Shown here: piece by piece, positions 33,005 to 44,244 of the stretch | Layout of the letters: each line of letters starts with the position of its first letter | Position numbering within the stretch: the first letter of the stretch is position 1 | Assembly (NCBI GenBank): GCA_025201345.1 | Contig: JAIXMG010000034.1 | Location: forward strand, 310,001 to 374,000 | Source: Thamnidium elegans | Lineage: Eukaryota; Mucoromycota; Mucoromycetes; Mucorales; Mucoraceae | Reading direction: 5' to 3' | Length of the DNA: 64,000 bases | Notes under the pieces: model-generated | What the model was told of the DNA's origin: nothing | Database searches by the model: none | The model's input: only the letters and a program-made list of their open reading frames with translations | Program-made: the position numbers and the translations under genes

Positions 33005-35030
33005 TCAGCTATTCCATAGCACATACTCGGTGAAGCATTTTCTAGCTTTATCTAACGAGGCATTATTCTTGAAATTTGCTTCGGCTAGAACTGAAACGTG
33101 AAATTCTTTGATGGCATTATTCATTTCGGTTTCAGTTCTAGAAAAAACGAAGTCCTGATATTTCTGTCTAGTTTCGGCTACCATAAGATCCATTTCAGCT
33201 TTTGAACCTGCACGGTAAAGTGGTCCGAAATTTGATTCGAGATTTCCTCCAAGATGCCAGTAACAAAGAACACCACGGCGAGAAATAGCGCTAGATCTTA
33301 AGCACTGGTGCTTGTACAAGCACTGGAATGCTTGGGGAAGCACTAGCGCTAATTTTAAGCAGGTGAAAAAAAAAATAATCACTGGAAATTGGAACCCCAT
33401 CTTTTCAAGCTCAGGGTTAGCTTTTTTTCACAAAAAAATAAAATAAAATAAAAAAGAAATACTAGTAAAAATTATGTTTTTGAAAAAAAAACCATTTCAA
33501 CGCTTGGTGAAGCGCTAGCGCTAAATTTAGCGCTGGATTTTTTTTTTTTTTTTATGAGCCATTTGACATATTGTTATTTTATCTTCCGCTTAATAAAAGA
33601 CTTTATAAACTATGCTTTTTTTTTCAAGCTTCACTCTATTCAACTACTTTATAACTATTTTACTTTTTTAAATGAATATTACGACCGTTAGTTACAGCAA
33701 TAAAAAAAGACCCTACTGCTAGCTCTATAAAATATGGTAAATAATAAAGATGTAATTCTAATTTATTGTACATATACAGAATTTTTTATAATAAGCCTAT
33801 CTCGTAATAATTTGCAAATCACTATCGAAGTAGAAGCTCCTTTTTTTTAAAAGTCAAAAATACATCCTTTTTTTTTTTAAGACAAACGAAATAATTTACA
33901 CTACTATTACAAGTCGTTTATCTTGCTGGCATTTTTTGAACATGTCTTGGTCGAAAGCTGTCGAAGACAAAATGACATAGTACCAATTAGACGACCCAAT
34001 TTGTTTATTTATCAAGTCAGTCTTTTGAATTAAACCAACAGTTGAAATAATGTCGGCGAATCCCGAGATTAATAATACTGTGGATTCGTTTTTTTTTTAG
34101 TATAAATATTTCGTTTTTTTTTAATTGCTTTTCCTTTCCTTTTATTTTTTTTCTTTTATCAATTTTTCTTAATAAAATAAAATAAGAGTTCTTTTGAACT
34201 TTACTTATATAGGTTTTCGCCACGTTGTAACTCATCTCATTCTTTGAAATCAGGTAATGCTATTAAGTATAAATTATGAAGACAACTACATATATCTATT
34301 ATTCTATTATTTTTATTCTATATATTTTTTATTTCTATTACTGCTTGCTTAAAGGGTATTTACTTTAATAAATTTTGCTAAAAGGTAATTATTTCATTTG
34401 ATTCAAGCTTAATAATAGCTTATTCTGACTCTTTTTTTTTTTATAGGTATTGTCTTATTCCACAAGTGTCCATTCCCTTTTTTTTTTCTTCTTTTTATTA
34501 TTGTCCGTATCAAAATATAATAACAAACTATAATATACACATATACTCTTCCATTTCTTAATATATACATTCACATATAAATAAATAATAAAAATGCTCG
34601 CTTTTTTTTTCAGAATCTCTTTTTTTTATATACCTGAATATATAAATATTTATTACAAAATGTGCTATAATTATTATATTATTGAATAAATATTTTATAC
34701 CATGACCTAATTAATTCTATACCGTCGTAATGCTGTTTTTTTAAAATGTGCGCCAACGCTTAATCTAGCGCTAGCGCTAAACCAAGCACCAGTGCTTAGC
34801 AACAGCGCTAAATTTAGCGCTATTTCTCGCCTTGGTGGAAGGTGAGGAATCTCGGAATTAGTTGTAACAAATGCTATGTTAACTTTTTTTCCAAAATTCA
34901 ATGAATCCCTACGTGTATGATCTAAATTGAAATATTTTTTTTCTATTTCGAAAAAACCTAGAAATCTGTTGTTATTTCATCTGGTTTTTCGATGAGTTCC
35001 TCGAACATTTTAGAGTTTTGGAACGACATT
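33005..35030 (-). pseudogene. MULE-like transposase remnant split by a CACTA derivative
   Basis: The minus-strand piece 35030-34841 encodes MSFQNSKMFEELIEKPDE.. and later KKYFNLDHTRRDSLNFG..FVTTNSEIPHL. The piece 33267-33005 encodes LCYWHLGGNLESNFGPLYR..ARKCFTEYVLWNS. Removing 33271-34837 and one GAA joins them in frame as SEIPHLLCYWHLGGNLESN. The LCYWH-x-xxN pattern resembles the region after the second catalytic residue in Mutator-like/FAR1-type transposases (family knowledge, not verified). The first piece has a stop after TTDF that may be intronic. Assignment to MULE is moderate; the interruption and its 3-bp duplication are certain. Confidence 0.5.
33271..34837. mobile_element. Deletion derivative of CACTA element 1 (1,567 bp)
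   Basis: Ends CACCACGGCGAGAAATAGCG and the inverse of CACCAAGGCGAGAAATAGCG, with GAA duplicated at 33268-33270 and 34838-34840. The left 0.79 kb corresponds to 7682-8460 of element 1, including the tail of its transposase gene (antisense of ..LIQKTDLINKQ..). The right 0.75 kb corresponds to 13680-14553. The 5.2 kb between, with most of the transposase and the whole companion gene, are missing. The pattern matches dSpm-type non-autonomous elements. It would depend on element 1 proteins in trans. Confidence 0.92.
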
Positions 35031-35170
35031 TTTAGAATTTGTTTATATTAAATGGCAATGCGAAACAGATAAAAAAAAAAAAAACGCGACTTTTTTTCGT
35101 GCCCGAATTTTATTTTTAAGAGTCTACATCACGATTTGATGAGAAAATAAATTTCTACGCCACGAATTTC

Positions 35171-35416
35171 ATGTCGTTGCTTAAATGTCGTGCAGATTGT
35201 CATGCGCCAAGTTTCCCTCAAATATATTTCAAACAATTAGATTGGAAATTGAGTTTTCCAACATTTTTAAAGAAATTTCACAATATTTTCAAACGGAGTC
35301 CAATAATCTTTCCCGCAGAGTTTATAAAGAGGGCTGAAACTCCGAACGCTCAAACTATGTTCCAATGTATTTTCGCTGCTAGGGTATTTCAGGAAAGCAA
35401 AAACGTTATGTTTTAA
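35171..35416 (+). CDS. Hypothetical 81-aa ORF
   Basis: MSLLKCRADCHAPSFPQIY.. to FQESKNVMF. It starts about 140 bp from, and divergent to, the MULE-like remnant. No known motif was recognised; it is mildly basic and aromatic. It may be a second gene of the same decayed element, or chance. Confidence 0.25.
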   Translation: MSLLKCRADCHAPSFPQIYFKQLDWKLSFPTFLKKFHNIFKRSPIIFPAEFIKRAETPNAQTMFQCIFAARVFQESKNVMF

Positions 35417-35693
35417 AATCAAATTGTAAATAAACTACTTTATTTATTGTTTTAGCTTTGTTTTATTCTAAAAAAATTTTAATAATATCTAGTTTGATTT
35501 TTATATACTGATGTGACTATTTATTTATTAATTTTAGAATAAAAAATTTTACTAGCCTAGCTAATCAAAAAAATTTTAAAAATTTACAAGTTGTATTAGG
35601 CTTCTTTCATTAGCGAGATATTATGTTAGTTATAACGTTGGATAATCGAACCAAGTAAGTACAATTATCATTAGTTAAAGAGCCTAAGAGACA

Positions 35694-35875
35694 GCTAATG
35701 TATAAGATAGGTCCCAGGAGCCTAGAGGCCGTAATAATAGACCTAACGGAGTATAAATAATAGATTTATAGCCCCAAAAATTTATGCGGATGCAATAATA
35801 TTATTTATATGTCGCTATCTTTAAAACGCCGCCCATGACTGCGGAATTCTGTGTAGCTGGTATACATATAGTTAA
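35694..35875 (-). mobile_element. Solitary end of a Merlin element
   Basis: GCTAATGTATAAGATAGGTC at the left edge, followed by about 180 bp matching the reverse complement of 32640-32820 (right end of Merlin element 2), including TCCGTTAGG and TTTATACTCC. No transposase. It is either a truncated copy or one half of a short non-autonomous derivative. Confidence 0.8.
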
Positions 35876-35887
35876 ATTGGGTATATC

Positions 35888-36060
35888 TGGAAGTAAAAAG
35901 TCGGAAGCGTTGTAAAAAGAATTATTAAAAAGTCGGAAATGTTGTAAAAAGAATTATTGAAAAGTCAGAATTGTCAGATTGTAACACAATATTATTTATA
36001 TTAAATTAAATTAGTACAAAATTGATAACCAATTTTGGCTAAAAGAATAGTGACAATACT
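35888..36060. repeat. Short tandem repeat and LTR-like remnant
   Basis: About two and a half copies of a roughly 32-bp unit (AAAAAGTCGGAA, GTTGTAAAAAGAATTATT) at 35893-35975. After it, GATAACCAATTTTGGCTAAA.. resembles 49945-49980, next to the tRNA-Pro gene, suggesting both are pieces of one old LTR family. Confidence 0.5.
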
Positions 36061-36111
36061 CTCCTCCCAACTTGTAGTGTGATGTCCATGCTTTTTTTTT
36101 TTTTTTTTTTT

Positions 36112-36694
36112 TTAATCCTTTGCTCTAGCTGTTCGAGGTATATACCACGATTTATCTACCTTTGAACCATCATATTTTACTGGAATCAGTCTATCTGTAT
36201 GAACCCATGAAGAATAAATTTTTCCATCCACCTCTTTCACTTGGTATGTATTATATTCTAAATTTCTTTTCAACACCTGGTAAGGGCCCATCCAATTAAA
36301 CTCGAGACCTTTTTTTGATTCACGTCTTAGTAATACATAATCATTAGTTTGAAACGTTTGTGTTGAATTCCCTTTCATGGCAGAGTCCCATCTTTCTTTA
36401 TCTTTTGTCGATTGTATTCTCATTTTATCTTCAGCAATGTATCTTTGTTCCCGAAATTTTCTTAAATGGGTAAGGGTGTCTTCGGCTATAAGCTCAGGGT
36501 CTTCTTCCGTATAAGGATCCAAAAAGGGACGAAGAATATCGCCTGGGCTAACAGGGTCAACACCATAGGCCATATAGAAAGAACTGAGACCTGTAGTGTG
36601 ATGTTTTCTTACACGACAAGCAAAAAGAGCAGTTTCGATAAATTCATCCCAACTATGGGTATCACCTTTAACATATTTAGTAATCATACATATG
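36112..36694 (-). pseudogene. Ty3/gypsy integrase C-terminal fragment
   Basis: 191 open codons on the minus strand. SWDEFIETALFACRVRKHHTTGLSSFYMAYG and the following region align with the integrase C-terminal part of the element at 50.1-56.0 kb (RWDDFVHAALWACRVRIHSTTGFSPFYLTYG; both runs are in the windows cited). The GPF/Y-type module reads FNWMGPYQVLKR and the frame ends RTARAKD. The N-terminal side is cut by an LTR of another family at 36695. It is a fragment only, with no catalytic core. Confidence 0.88.
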
Positions 36695-37241
36695 TGTGAT
36701 ATTAACGGTTATAAAATAAAAGTAAATATCAAAATACAAAAAATAAAATATAATAACAGAAAATTATCAGACTTTAAAAAGGTAATGGTTTTTATTATAA
36801 GAAAATGTGTGTGCCTTATATACATATTGGATTTAAATGGACGCTTATCATAAGATGTGAAACTTAGACAGTATTAGCAAGCCATTCAAATATGAGCAAT
36901 TTGAATATAGAAATAGTTTCTTCAGAAGGTTAATTATAATAGCAGCGATGCCTATTATCTTTCTAATTGGCTTCACGGCTAAATAATAACAGATAGAGGC
37001 TTGTGGATTATAAATGATGTGACAATTATTTATGTGAACCAGTTATCTTAGTTATTCAATTAGTATTAACAGTCTTTAACAAATTTATATTCAATCGATA
37101 GAACGCTAAGAGGTATCTGAGTCATATAAGTAGAAATAGTCTAATTGTATATAGATTATGTAAGTGACTATATGAGAATATGAGTACTTGTATAATCTAT
37201 GTCTAATTCGATATTGTTACATATATTACGTAGATACAACA
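36695..37241 (-). mobile_element. LTR (547 bp), second copy at 56694-57240
   Basis: TGTGATATTAACGG.. to ..GTAGATACAACA. The same-length copy at 56694-57240 lies in opposite orientation. Read on the minus strand it has a TATATAAGGCACACACA promoter-like stretch. It interrupts the integrase fragment. No 5-bp duplication was seen, so the copy may result from recombination. Confidence 0.8.
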
Positions 37242-38134
37242 GTTATGTAAGATAAAAATTGTATTTATTGATATATAATTTGAAAAAGTAATGGATAAAA
37301 AGGTTAAGAAAAAGTTATATAAATAAGAAGAGTGAGGTAAAAAAAGTTTGATAAGTATAAGAAAAATGAGATAAGAGATATTAAATATACCTGTATTTTA
37401 AACCATGTACCATTTTATTTATATATAAGTCTGGGATATTATCCCAGAATACTTTACGAAGACCTACATCATAATCATTAATGTAATCTTTTTATTGTTT
37501 ATTTGTTTAATATCTTTAACGAGTACTACTTGAAAAGAGCGTATCTTACCTTGCACAGATAGTTGCATTCTATAAAAAATATGCTATAACTTATTGGTTA
37601 CATTATCTTTCTCAGCTGTCAATAGTATTCCTTGCCATGTCTCAGATTGAACCAATAAAATAATCAGTAATATCTTGATAGAAGTCTCTAGAATAATTCA
37701 GTAACAAATAATAACACGTCTTTATTGTCAGGAACTTCTCTACTATAATATATATCTCTGTTCTTGCAAGATATATCAGTAATATTAATGATAGCAGAAG
37801 AATTTAATTAGTGTATTCTCTTTATTATTTAGTTGACGATATTTAAAGCGAGACTGAGATCAAAGATGAGGCAGAGAATATAGAAATATTTAAAGACTTT
37901 GTATAGTAGTTTATTTAAACGAAAAACATAAAGTATGCAAATACAAAGTTTCGAAAACAGGTAATAAGTGAAGAATTATAATAATAAAGTGCGTAGGCAT
38001 AACGCTTAACGGCCTAATAACAGACCAAAAAAGTAAAATGTATATCATACATTATGAAAACTTAGCTAAACGGGAATATCAAATTTTGGTTTTTAAAAAA
38101 AAATCTGGTTTTCTCTAATAATCATATACTTATT
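37242..38134. other. AT-rich LTR-like remnants
   Basis: No ORF. AGAATAATTCAGTAACAAAT near 37695 matches the reverse complement of the solo LTR at 57694-58376, and GACTTTGTATAG near 37895 also resembles that LTR. It is a diverged, rearranged member of that family. Confidence 0.45.
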
Positions 38135-38136
38135 TA

Positions 38137-39726
38137 CAGTGGGTACATAAATTGACCCACAAAACTTGTTTTCTAATTATCTCATCAAATAATGGTACTA
38201 GCTATTCAAGCTAAGTATCAAAGAAATCAGAAGAGTCTAAATTTTATTATGAATAAATTTTTAATTATTCTCTATGACGTAATCATGATGTAAGGAAAAT
38301 AAAGTGATTCGGAATTTTTTTAATTTTCCGCATAATTTAAGTAATAAATCATTTACGGCCGGCACGTAGATGTATCTAAAATATATTTATAGTATATTAA
38401 TATTTAAACCTTCCTCTATTTTATGCTATAAATACCTTCGAACTTTTCGAATATTTTCTACTCACTATTTCGCTCCAAATTTTACCACTTTTAAAAATAA
38501 CTATGCCTTATAAACTCAGCCAAAGTAAACGTGATGATGTCAAGTCTCTGATTTTGAAAGGTGAACCTACTATAAACATTGTGAAACGTACTGCAGTTTC
38601 GAAGTCTCATGTAAACAGATTGAGATCAGGCATTATTCCAAATTATATTCGACAACATACCGGAAGACCCAGCATTGTGAAGCCGTTTACTAAAACATTG
38701 ATACGTTTAAAACTTCGATCCGGTTCCTTACAGTCTGCTCGTGATGTCCATAAATACTTGTGTAGTGTTAGTTACTCAATTAGCTATAATGCCACCCGAA
38801 AGGTCATTAGAGAGTTAGGCTTTAGGTGTAGATTTAAGTATTCAACAGCCGCCATTGATATTACGCATATGAAGAAACGTTATAAGTGGGCGAAAGAACA
38901 TCGTGATTGGTCAGTGGAAGATTGGAAGAAGGTCGTATACTCAGACGAAACAAAGTTAAACCCCTGGGGATCAGATGAAGTGGAATATACGTAATTTCTG
39001 AAAGGTGAGAAACTTAGGCCGTTCAACTTTAGAGGTAAAAAACAGAGTGGTGGAGGAACTATAGTGATATGGGGTTGTATGACAGCATTTGGACCTGGTT
39101 ATGCATGTTGTTTACTTGAGAAAACTATGAATTCAGACCTTTATCAACATGTTTTACAGACATCATACTTTGATACATTGGGATACTGCGGTCTAACCCA
39201 TAGTGATGTTCTTTTTCAACAGGATGGTGCTAAGTGCCACACTTCAAAAAGTAGCAAAAGTTGAATGGATAGCCAGGGCATGAAGTATATCAAAGACTGG
39301 CCACCATGTAGTCCAGATCTTAATCCGATTGAGCACCTTGGCATCATGTAAAGAAAAGACTAGACGGTTATTCGCTTAAGCCTAAAAATGTTGACGAATT
39401 ATGGCGAAGATTTGATTATGGATGGAACAGATTTACCAAGGACGATATGGATAAGTACTACAATGGTTATCACAAAAGAATTGAAGCTATTATCAATGCT
39501 AAAGGGGGATATACAACCTATTAATTTTTTTATGTTTTCTCTTTTTTTAATAAGATTTCGCATATCTTCTATTTCTAATTGAATCTCTGATTTAAACACA
39601 AACATCTTACTGGAATTAATTTAGAGCTTGAAGACGTAACATATTTTTAAATTTGAGCTATCTAGCTTTATTCAATCAAAAGATACGCTAAAAACAAGTT
39701 TTGTGGGTCAATTTATGTACCCACTG
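38137..39726 (+). mobile_element. Tc1/mariner element C, copy 2
   Basis: Both ends CAGTGGGTACATAAATTG (inverted), with TA at 38135-38136 and 39727-39728; 1,590 bp. Nearly identical to copy 1 at 5608-7189 in inverse orientation. It is inserted in the 3' end of the PIF/Harbinger-like gene. Confidence 0.93.
38503..39524 (+). pseudogene. Tc1 element C transposase, copy 2
   Basis: Same protein and same three lesions as copy 1: TAA after DEVEYT at about 38992, TGA after SSKS at about 39262, and the frame change after SPDLNPIEH near 39337. The tail LWRRFDYGWNRFTKDD to GGYTTY is open in the shifted frame. Catalytic residues remain in conceptual translation (YSDETK, FQQDGAK, PDLNPIEH). Shared lesions in two distant copies show they descend from one already defective element. 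Confidence 0.92.
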
Positions 39727-40636
39727 TATAATGTTCTTCTTGTGCATTTAATGCAATACCATTTTCCTTTCTTATTGGATAGAAAAAGTTTTTATCATCT
39801 AAATTAATATTTTTATCTTTACATAAGTTCTCAAACTGTTTTATAAATAGAGTATAACCTCCATCCAATGCTACACAATCTTGTTCTTTAATTTTATTAT
39901 ACAATTTCATATTTAAAAACATACCACTATCAGAGCTATTACCACAAAGTTGACTATCTGATAAACTTAATACCATTTCATTAATATCTATTAAAACTTG
40001 TGTTCTAATTCCTGATGATTTTAATTTGTAAGACCATTTTTTTTGCGTAGATATATCAGGTTTATCATATTCAATTGTAGTATTGTGCCCATCGAGCATA
40101 GTGGTAATGTTTTTATAATTTTTAGGATTTTTAATTAATGCAGATAATATTCTTATTTTTATATTACTAAACATATTATATAGACAATAATTTACATATT
40201 TATTTAAAGATTCATAATTAGTTATCCGAAATTTTTTATAGACAGCATAAAATGATGAATGTGGCATATATTTCTTAATATTCTTGGATGTAAAACCAGA
40301 GGTTAACTGATATAATAATAGTAAACCTTTTTCTATTTCCAAGTAAGGACCAGGATATTCTCTATGTGTATATAACATGGTTAGAAAAAAGAATACTGAA
40401 ATATATCCTAATTTATTTGTTAATTCTTTTTTTACCTCTTCTATATTTTTTACATTTTTTAGTTCAGTACGATGTTTATATTTGTTTGTAATCTTTTTCC
40501 AGTCATAACTTAAGAATTTCCATTCAATTAAAACTAATTTATTGATTTCAATTTTTAAATCTTTTTTATATTGTTTTATTTCTTCATTGTTTTTATTTAT
40601 ATATTCATCCATAATTTCTACATCATCACCTATCAT
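39727..40636 (-). pseudogene. PIF/Harbinger-like DDE transposase, 3' end cut by Tc1
   Basis: About 303 codons from MIGDDVEIMDEY. The N-terminal half is Lys-rich and helical. The DDE_4-type core follows: MLDGHNTTIEYDKP (first Asp), QVLIDINEMVLSLS, GNSSDSGMF, ALDGGYTLF (second Asp), and ALNAQEEHY where the third acidic residue is expected. It is of the IS5/Harbinger type common in fungi (motif-based). The frame runs into the Tc1 C terminus, so the last four codons before its stop (TVGT) are Tc1-derived and the native C-terminus is lost. No terminal repeats of its own element were found. Confidence 0.7.
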
Positions 40637-41492
40637 TCTGTTTTTTTATTTATCTCTTAATTCAATTTTGATATATTAATAATATAAAAATAAAAGCTGT
40701 TTTATTTATATAACTATATTATACTCTTTCACTTGATAATCACATGATAATTATATAAATAAATTAGAATTTACTATACGACTATTACATGATTTATATT
40801 TTGAATTTAATATTTATTTTATATATAATTAAGTCTATGTCAAATACTATATTAATCAATTATTACTGTTTAGTCTTCTATGTAATTTTTTGTGGTATTT
40901 ATATTCAAAGATGTCAATTTGAACATCCTTTGATTCTTGTTAAATAATTTGATATCTGGAATAAGTTTGTTCCTTTTGATTCTCTGATAAAGATAAGGGA
41001 TAAACTATTCTAATTATCGGAATAACTAAGTTTGATGTTTTTATAATCAGGAAGTATTAAAGATATTATAAAGTAAAATATAATATATCTGAATTTAAAT
41101 GAAGGATAAACCTTAAGCAAATGTGTATCAAATGTAATGAATAAAAAATATATAAAGTAAAATATCGGAAAAAAAGGGAAGTGTAACATAAATCTGAGGT
41201 TTGGAAGTAATAAGCTGGAAGTAAAAAGGTAATTTTCGGACTGAAAATGGGTATGGTAAAATAAGTAAGAAATAAAAACTTGTTCAGGGAAATGTGATAA
41301 TAAAAAGAAATAAATAGGAAAAAATAGATATTTATGTAGTGAAGATTTAACGGTTCGTAACAATATGTTTAGATGTAAAAGAGTGATTAAGATTTATTAA
41401 ATGACAATTGAATGTTATTTATATTACAATTAAAGTAGTGTCGTAGTCATAAAATAGTAATAGTCACAAAGTGATATAAAAAGAACAATATT
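40637..41492. other. AT-rich region without gene
   Basis: No ORF with recognisable content and no element ends. It probably contains the 5' flank of the Harbinger-like gene. Confidence 0.4.
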
Positions 41493-41496
41493 CTAA

Positions 41497-42127
41497 TGTT
41501 ACGTTCGGTTTAATAATAGTTTTATTTCTTTGAGGGAAATAAAGACAGAGTAGTATAGTTTAAAGAATAAATTATACTTGAGTGAGCACCACGTTATTGT
41601 TATTATACTTAGTTTAAAATATAAATGTAGGTAACGAACCAGAAGTTAAAGTAAAGAAAAATAATTTAGATAGAAATAAAATAAGATACAATGAATACAG
41701 TCAATAGTTCAAGGGATCAATCAAAGTAAAATATAGAATAAAAGTTGTTTGTATAATACAGTTGTTGAGTAGATTTTTAATCAGTTGAAAGATAAGTTTT
41801 TATTTAGTTATAGGAATTCAGGCTTTTATAGACCTTGTAGTTCCCTTGAATTCGAAGATAATAGAATAAAATAATGAAAAAATAATATAGATGAATGGTT
41901 TTAGCATTGTATAACATCTAATAACAAAATAATAATACTAAATTTGAGTCGGAACAAAACATTTTAGTTTTGTTGAACACGACTAAAGAAGTACGATAGT
42001 AAAATAATAAAATAAAGTTAATACTAAAATATAATATACTGTGTTTGAAAGAATATAATTTAGGAAGTTGTTGTCTGAAGTAAAAAAAAATTAAATGGTA
42101 GCTGTCATAAAAAATCAGCTCGTAACA
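41497..42127 (-). repeat. 3' LTR of Ty3/gypsy element 1
   Basis: Begins TGTTACG and ends CGTAACA. It carries a 12-bp AGTGAGCACCAC at about 41581 that also forms the primer-binding-site region next to the 5' LTR. Confidence 0.93.
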
Positions 42128-42162
42128 TGTTATCGGTGGTTGGTAAGATTCGTCCCGAATAT

Positions 42163-42552
42163 TTAAAGCTTGTAAGAGAGGTACTTCTTACGAAAAGTAT
42201 GAGCTTCATCCTTGGAATCGAATAATTTAGTGAGGTCTTGTAGTTGTTCTTCTTTATATATTTGATGAGTAGTAGAATGGTGTCGGATCCAGGCCATGCG
42301 TTTATACATGATAGGTAATAGATATTTTTCCAAAATGACATTTTTCTTGGTTTCGAGATTGATTAATTGTTGTTTAACTTGTTTATAATGTTTATAATGA
42401 TATAGGATTGCTTTTGTTTCATCAGTATATCCGCGTTCGACTTTCTTAGCAGTGCCTTTAATAATAAGTCCTTTTCCAGGTTCAGTTTTTGTGTTGACAG
42501 TATATTTTCGAGCGAGCTCTTGACGTCTTTTAGTTGCATTACGACAACTCAT
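42163..42552 (-). CDS. Extra ORF of Ty3/gypsy element 1, 129 aa, unknown
   Basis: MSCRNATKRRQELARKYTV.. to ..RKKYLSYKL, between the integrase gene and the 3' LTR. It is strongly basic and helical, with a central coiled-coil-like stretch (YKHYKQVKQQLINLETKKNVILEKYL). It has no signal peptide or membrane segment, so it does not look like an envelope protein despite the env position. The frame is clean and begins with ATG about 110 bp downstream of the original integrase stop. A nucleic-acid-binding or accessory role is only a guess. Confidence 0.6.
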   Translation of the reverse strand: MSCRNATKRRQELARKYTVNTKTEPGKGLIIKGTAKKVERGYTDETKAILYHYKHYKQVKQQLINLETKKNVILEKYLLPIMYKRMAWIRHHSTTHQIYKEEQLQDLTKLFDSKDEAHTFRKKYLSYKL

Positions 42553-42685
42553 TTTAGTTTCTTGAGGATTGATATAAGAATAAAAAAAAAATAATAAAAA
42601 ATCTCCTGATTTATTTATTTTTCTTGTTTAATTTATACTAAGTTTGACAGAAGAGGGAATTTCAATTTATATTCGCGATACTAAT

Positions 42686-42945
42686 GAGAAACGATTTATA
42701 TTTCTGTTAATATTTAAATTATAATAATGAACTTTTTCGAAATGGAACGAAATCCCAAATTACGATAATTTTTTTCTTTTAAAATTAAATAAAAAGCCCG
42801 TGGTAAGTTAAAACTTACAACTTATTTAGATTTTTAATTATAGGATATTATTTAAATATAACGGAAAATTTGAATATAAAAAATTGTTTTATTTTTAGAA
42901 AAGAAGTTCAATATGTTCTATTAAAAATAATTCAAAACGTTTCTC
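42686..42945. mobile_element. 260-bp MITE copy 2 in the integrase tail
   Basis: Same 260 bp as 1326-1585, with GAGAAACG..CGTTTCTC ends and AAT on both sides (42683-42685, 42946-42948). It replaces the last seven native integrase codons (ISIANIN then TGA) with fifteen MITE-encoded ones. The enzyme core is untouched. Confidence 0.88.
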
Positions 42946-44244
42946 AATAATATTGGCTTTTTGTTCCCAGTTGACGTGTGGACTAATGTGAGATTTGAGT
43001 CGGTTCCCATGTACTAATGTTATTCTAGTATCGTCGAGGTTGGATATATTCTTAATTAGGTAGGTTCCTTTCCTTAGCTTTTCATGGATAACAAAACAGT
43101 CTTCATACCAACGAATCATGATTTTTCCAGACCAGGAAGTAGAAATATTATCACGATACAATTTAACCATGTCGCCTAATTGAAATCCGGGTTTTAATTC
43201 CTTTTTAGAATTTAACATTCTAGCTTCTATTCTTTTTTTCTGTATAACTTGCGATTTCTTAATCTTCTCCAGAGCTTCCTTACGAATTCTTTCCAAATGA
43301 TGAATTTGAATAGAGGTCCGAATTAAAAGTTGTAATTCGAAGCTTGGTTCATTTACATCAAGGGGTTGAATACTATTATCAAAGTAGGTAGTAAGCTCAT
43401 ACCCGTACAATAAATAAAATGGAGATTGTTTCGTGGTTGCTTGTTTAAGGGAACGATAGGCAAACGCAGTAGCAGGTAGATAATCAGGCCAGTTCAGTTT
43501 CTCTTGAATGCTTCTTTTCTTCATGATGGCATCAATAGTACGATTGACTCTTTCACATAACCCATTAGTTTGGCTGTGATAAGGACTTATCCTTTTATTT
43601 TTGATACCAAAAGTCTTACACACAGTTTCGACTAACTGAGATACCATAGGTTTACCATTATCATTAATAATTATTCGAGGAGTACCGTGACGAGCAATGA
43701 TTTCTTCATAAATAAAATTGGCTATTTCAGAAGATGTTTGACTTCGGATCGCACGCACTTCAATATACTTGGTTAAATAGTCTATAGCGACAATGATATA
43801 ACGATGTCCGGCTTGAGAGGGTACCACATGTTTAATATCGAGGCCAATTTGGGCGAAAGGTACAACAGGATATGCTTTTTCATTCAAATATTTGTTTCCA
43901 TGTTCTTGACACCGTGGACATTCTTGTATAAATTTATGAATATCTTTATTCATATTGTCCCAGAAATATTTTCTATGAATACGATTAAATGTATTTGCAT
44001 AGGCCATATGACCTCCAAGGGGATGATAATGGTATTGTATAAAAGCTTCTTTGGCTTGGTCCAGATTAAGTACTTTTTTAAAACAATATGTATCAAACGG
44101 TTGTAGATAGTATAAGTTATCATTAAAGAGAGTAAACTTATGTGAATTAGCAAGGATATATTTCTTGTTAGGTTCCTTAACGGATTCAGTAAAATTCAAC
44201 GTTTTCAAGAATGATATAAGATTATCAATTTTGTCTTGATCCAT
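42895..44244 (-). CDS. Integrase of Ty3/gypsy element 1 (separate ORF), about 449 aa
   Basis: Inserts the cDNA into the genome. It begins with its own ATG (MDQDKIDNLISFLKTLNF), 180 bp after the RNase H stop, rather than being part of one pol polyprotein. The zinc domain has HPLGGHMA and CPRCQEHG (HHCC). The core has GLDIKHVVPS (Asp), IINDNGKPM (Asp) and NGLCERVNRT (Glu). The C-terminal module follows (FQLGDMVKLYRDN..GTYLIKNI), without a chromodomain. The last fifteen codons (ending EHIELLF) derive from the MITE at 42686-42945. Expression could need reinitiation, splicing or a second frameshift; none is evident. Confidence 0.9.
   Translation of the reverse strand: MDQDKIDNLISFLKTLNFTESVKEPNKKYILANSHKFTLFNDNLYYLQPFDTYCFKKVLNLDQAKEAFIQYHYHPLGGHMAYANTFNRIHRKYFWDNMNKDIHKFIQECPRCQEHGNKYLNEKAYPVVPFAQIGLDIKHVVPSQAGHRYIIVAIDYLTKYIEVRAIRSQTSSEIANFIYEEIIARHGTPRIIINDNGKPMVSQLVETVCKTFGIKNKRISPYHSQTNGLCERVNRTIDAIMKKRSIQEKLNWPDYLPATAFAYRSLKQATTKQSPFYLLYGYELTTYFDNSIQPLDVNEPSFELQLLIRTSIQIHHLERIRKEALEKIKKSQVIQKKRIEARMLNSKKELKPGFQLGDMVKLYRDNISTSWSGKIMIRWYEDCFVIHEKLRKGTYLIKNISNLDDTRITLVHGNRLKSHISPHVNWEQKANIIEKRFELFLIEHIELLF

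Noticed and set aside
33271..33400. 131-codon ORF beginning in the CACTA derivative and running into the MULE-like fragment
   Set aside because: The first part is translated terminal repeat; only the part below 33268 is former coding sequence.
39713..39727. Native C-terminus TVGT of the Harbinger-like protein
   Set aside because: These codons are the Tc1 C terminal inverted repeat.
42163..42552. Envelope gene in Ty3 element 1
   Set aside because: No signal peptide, transmembrane segment or furin-like site; the ORF is short and basic.
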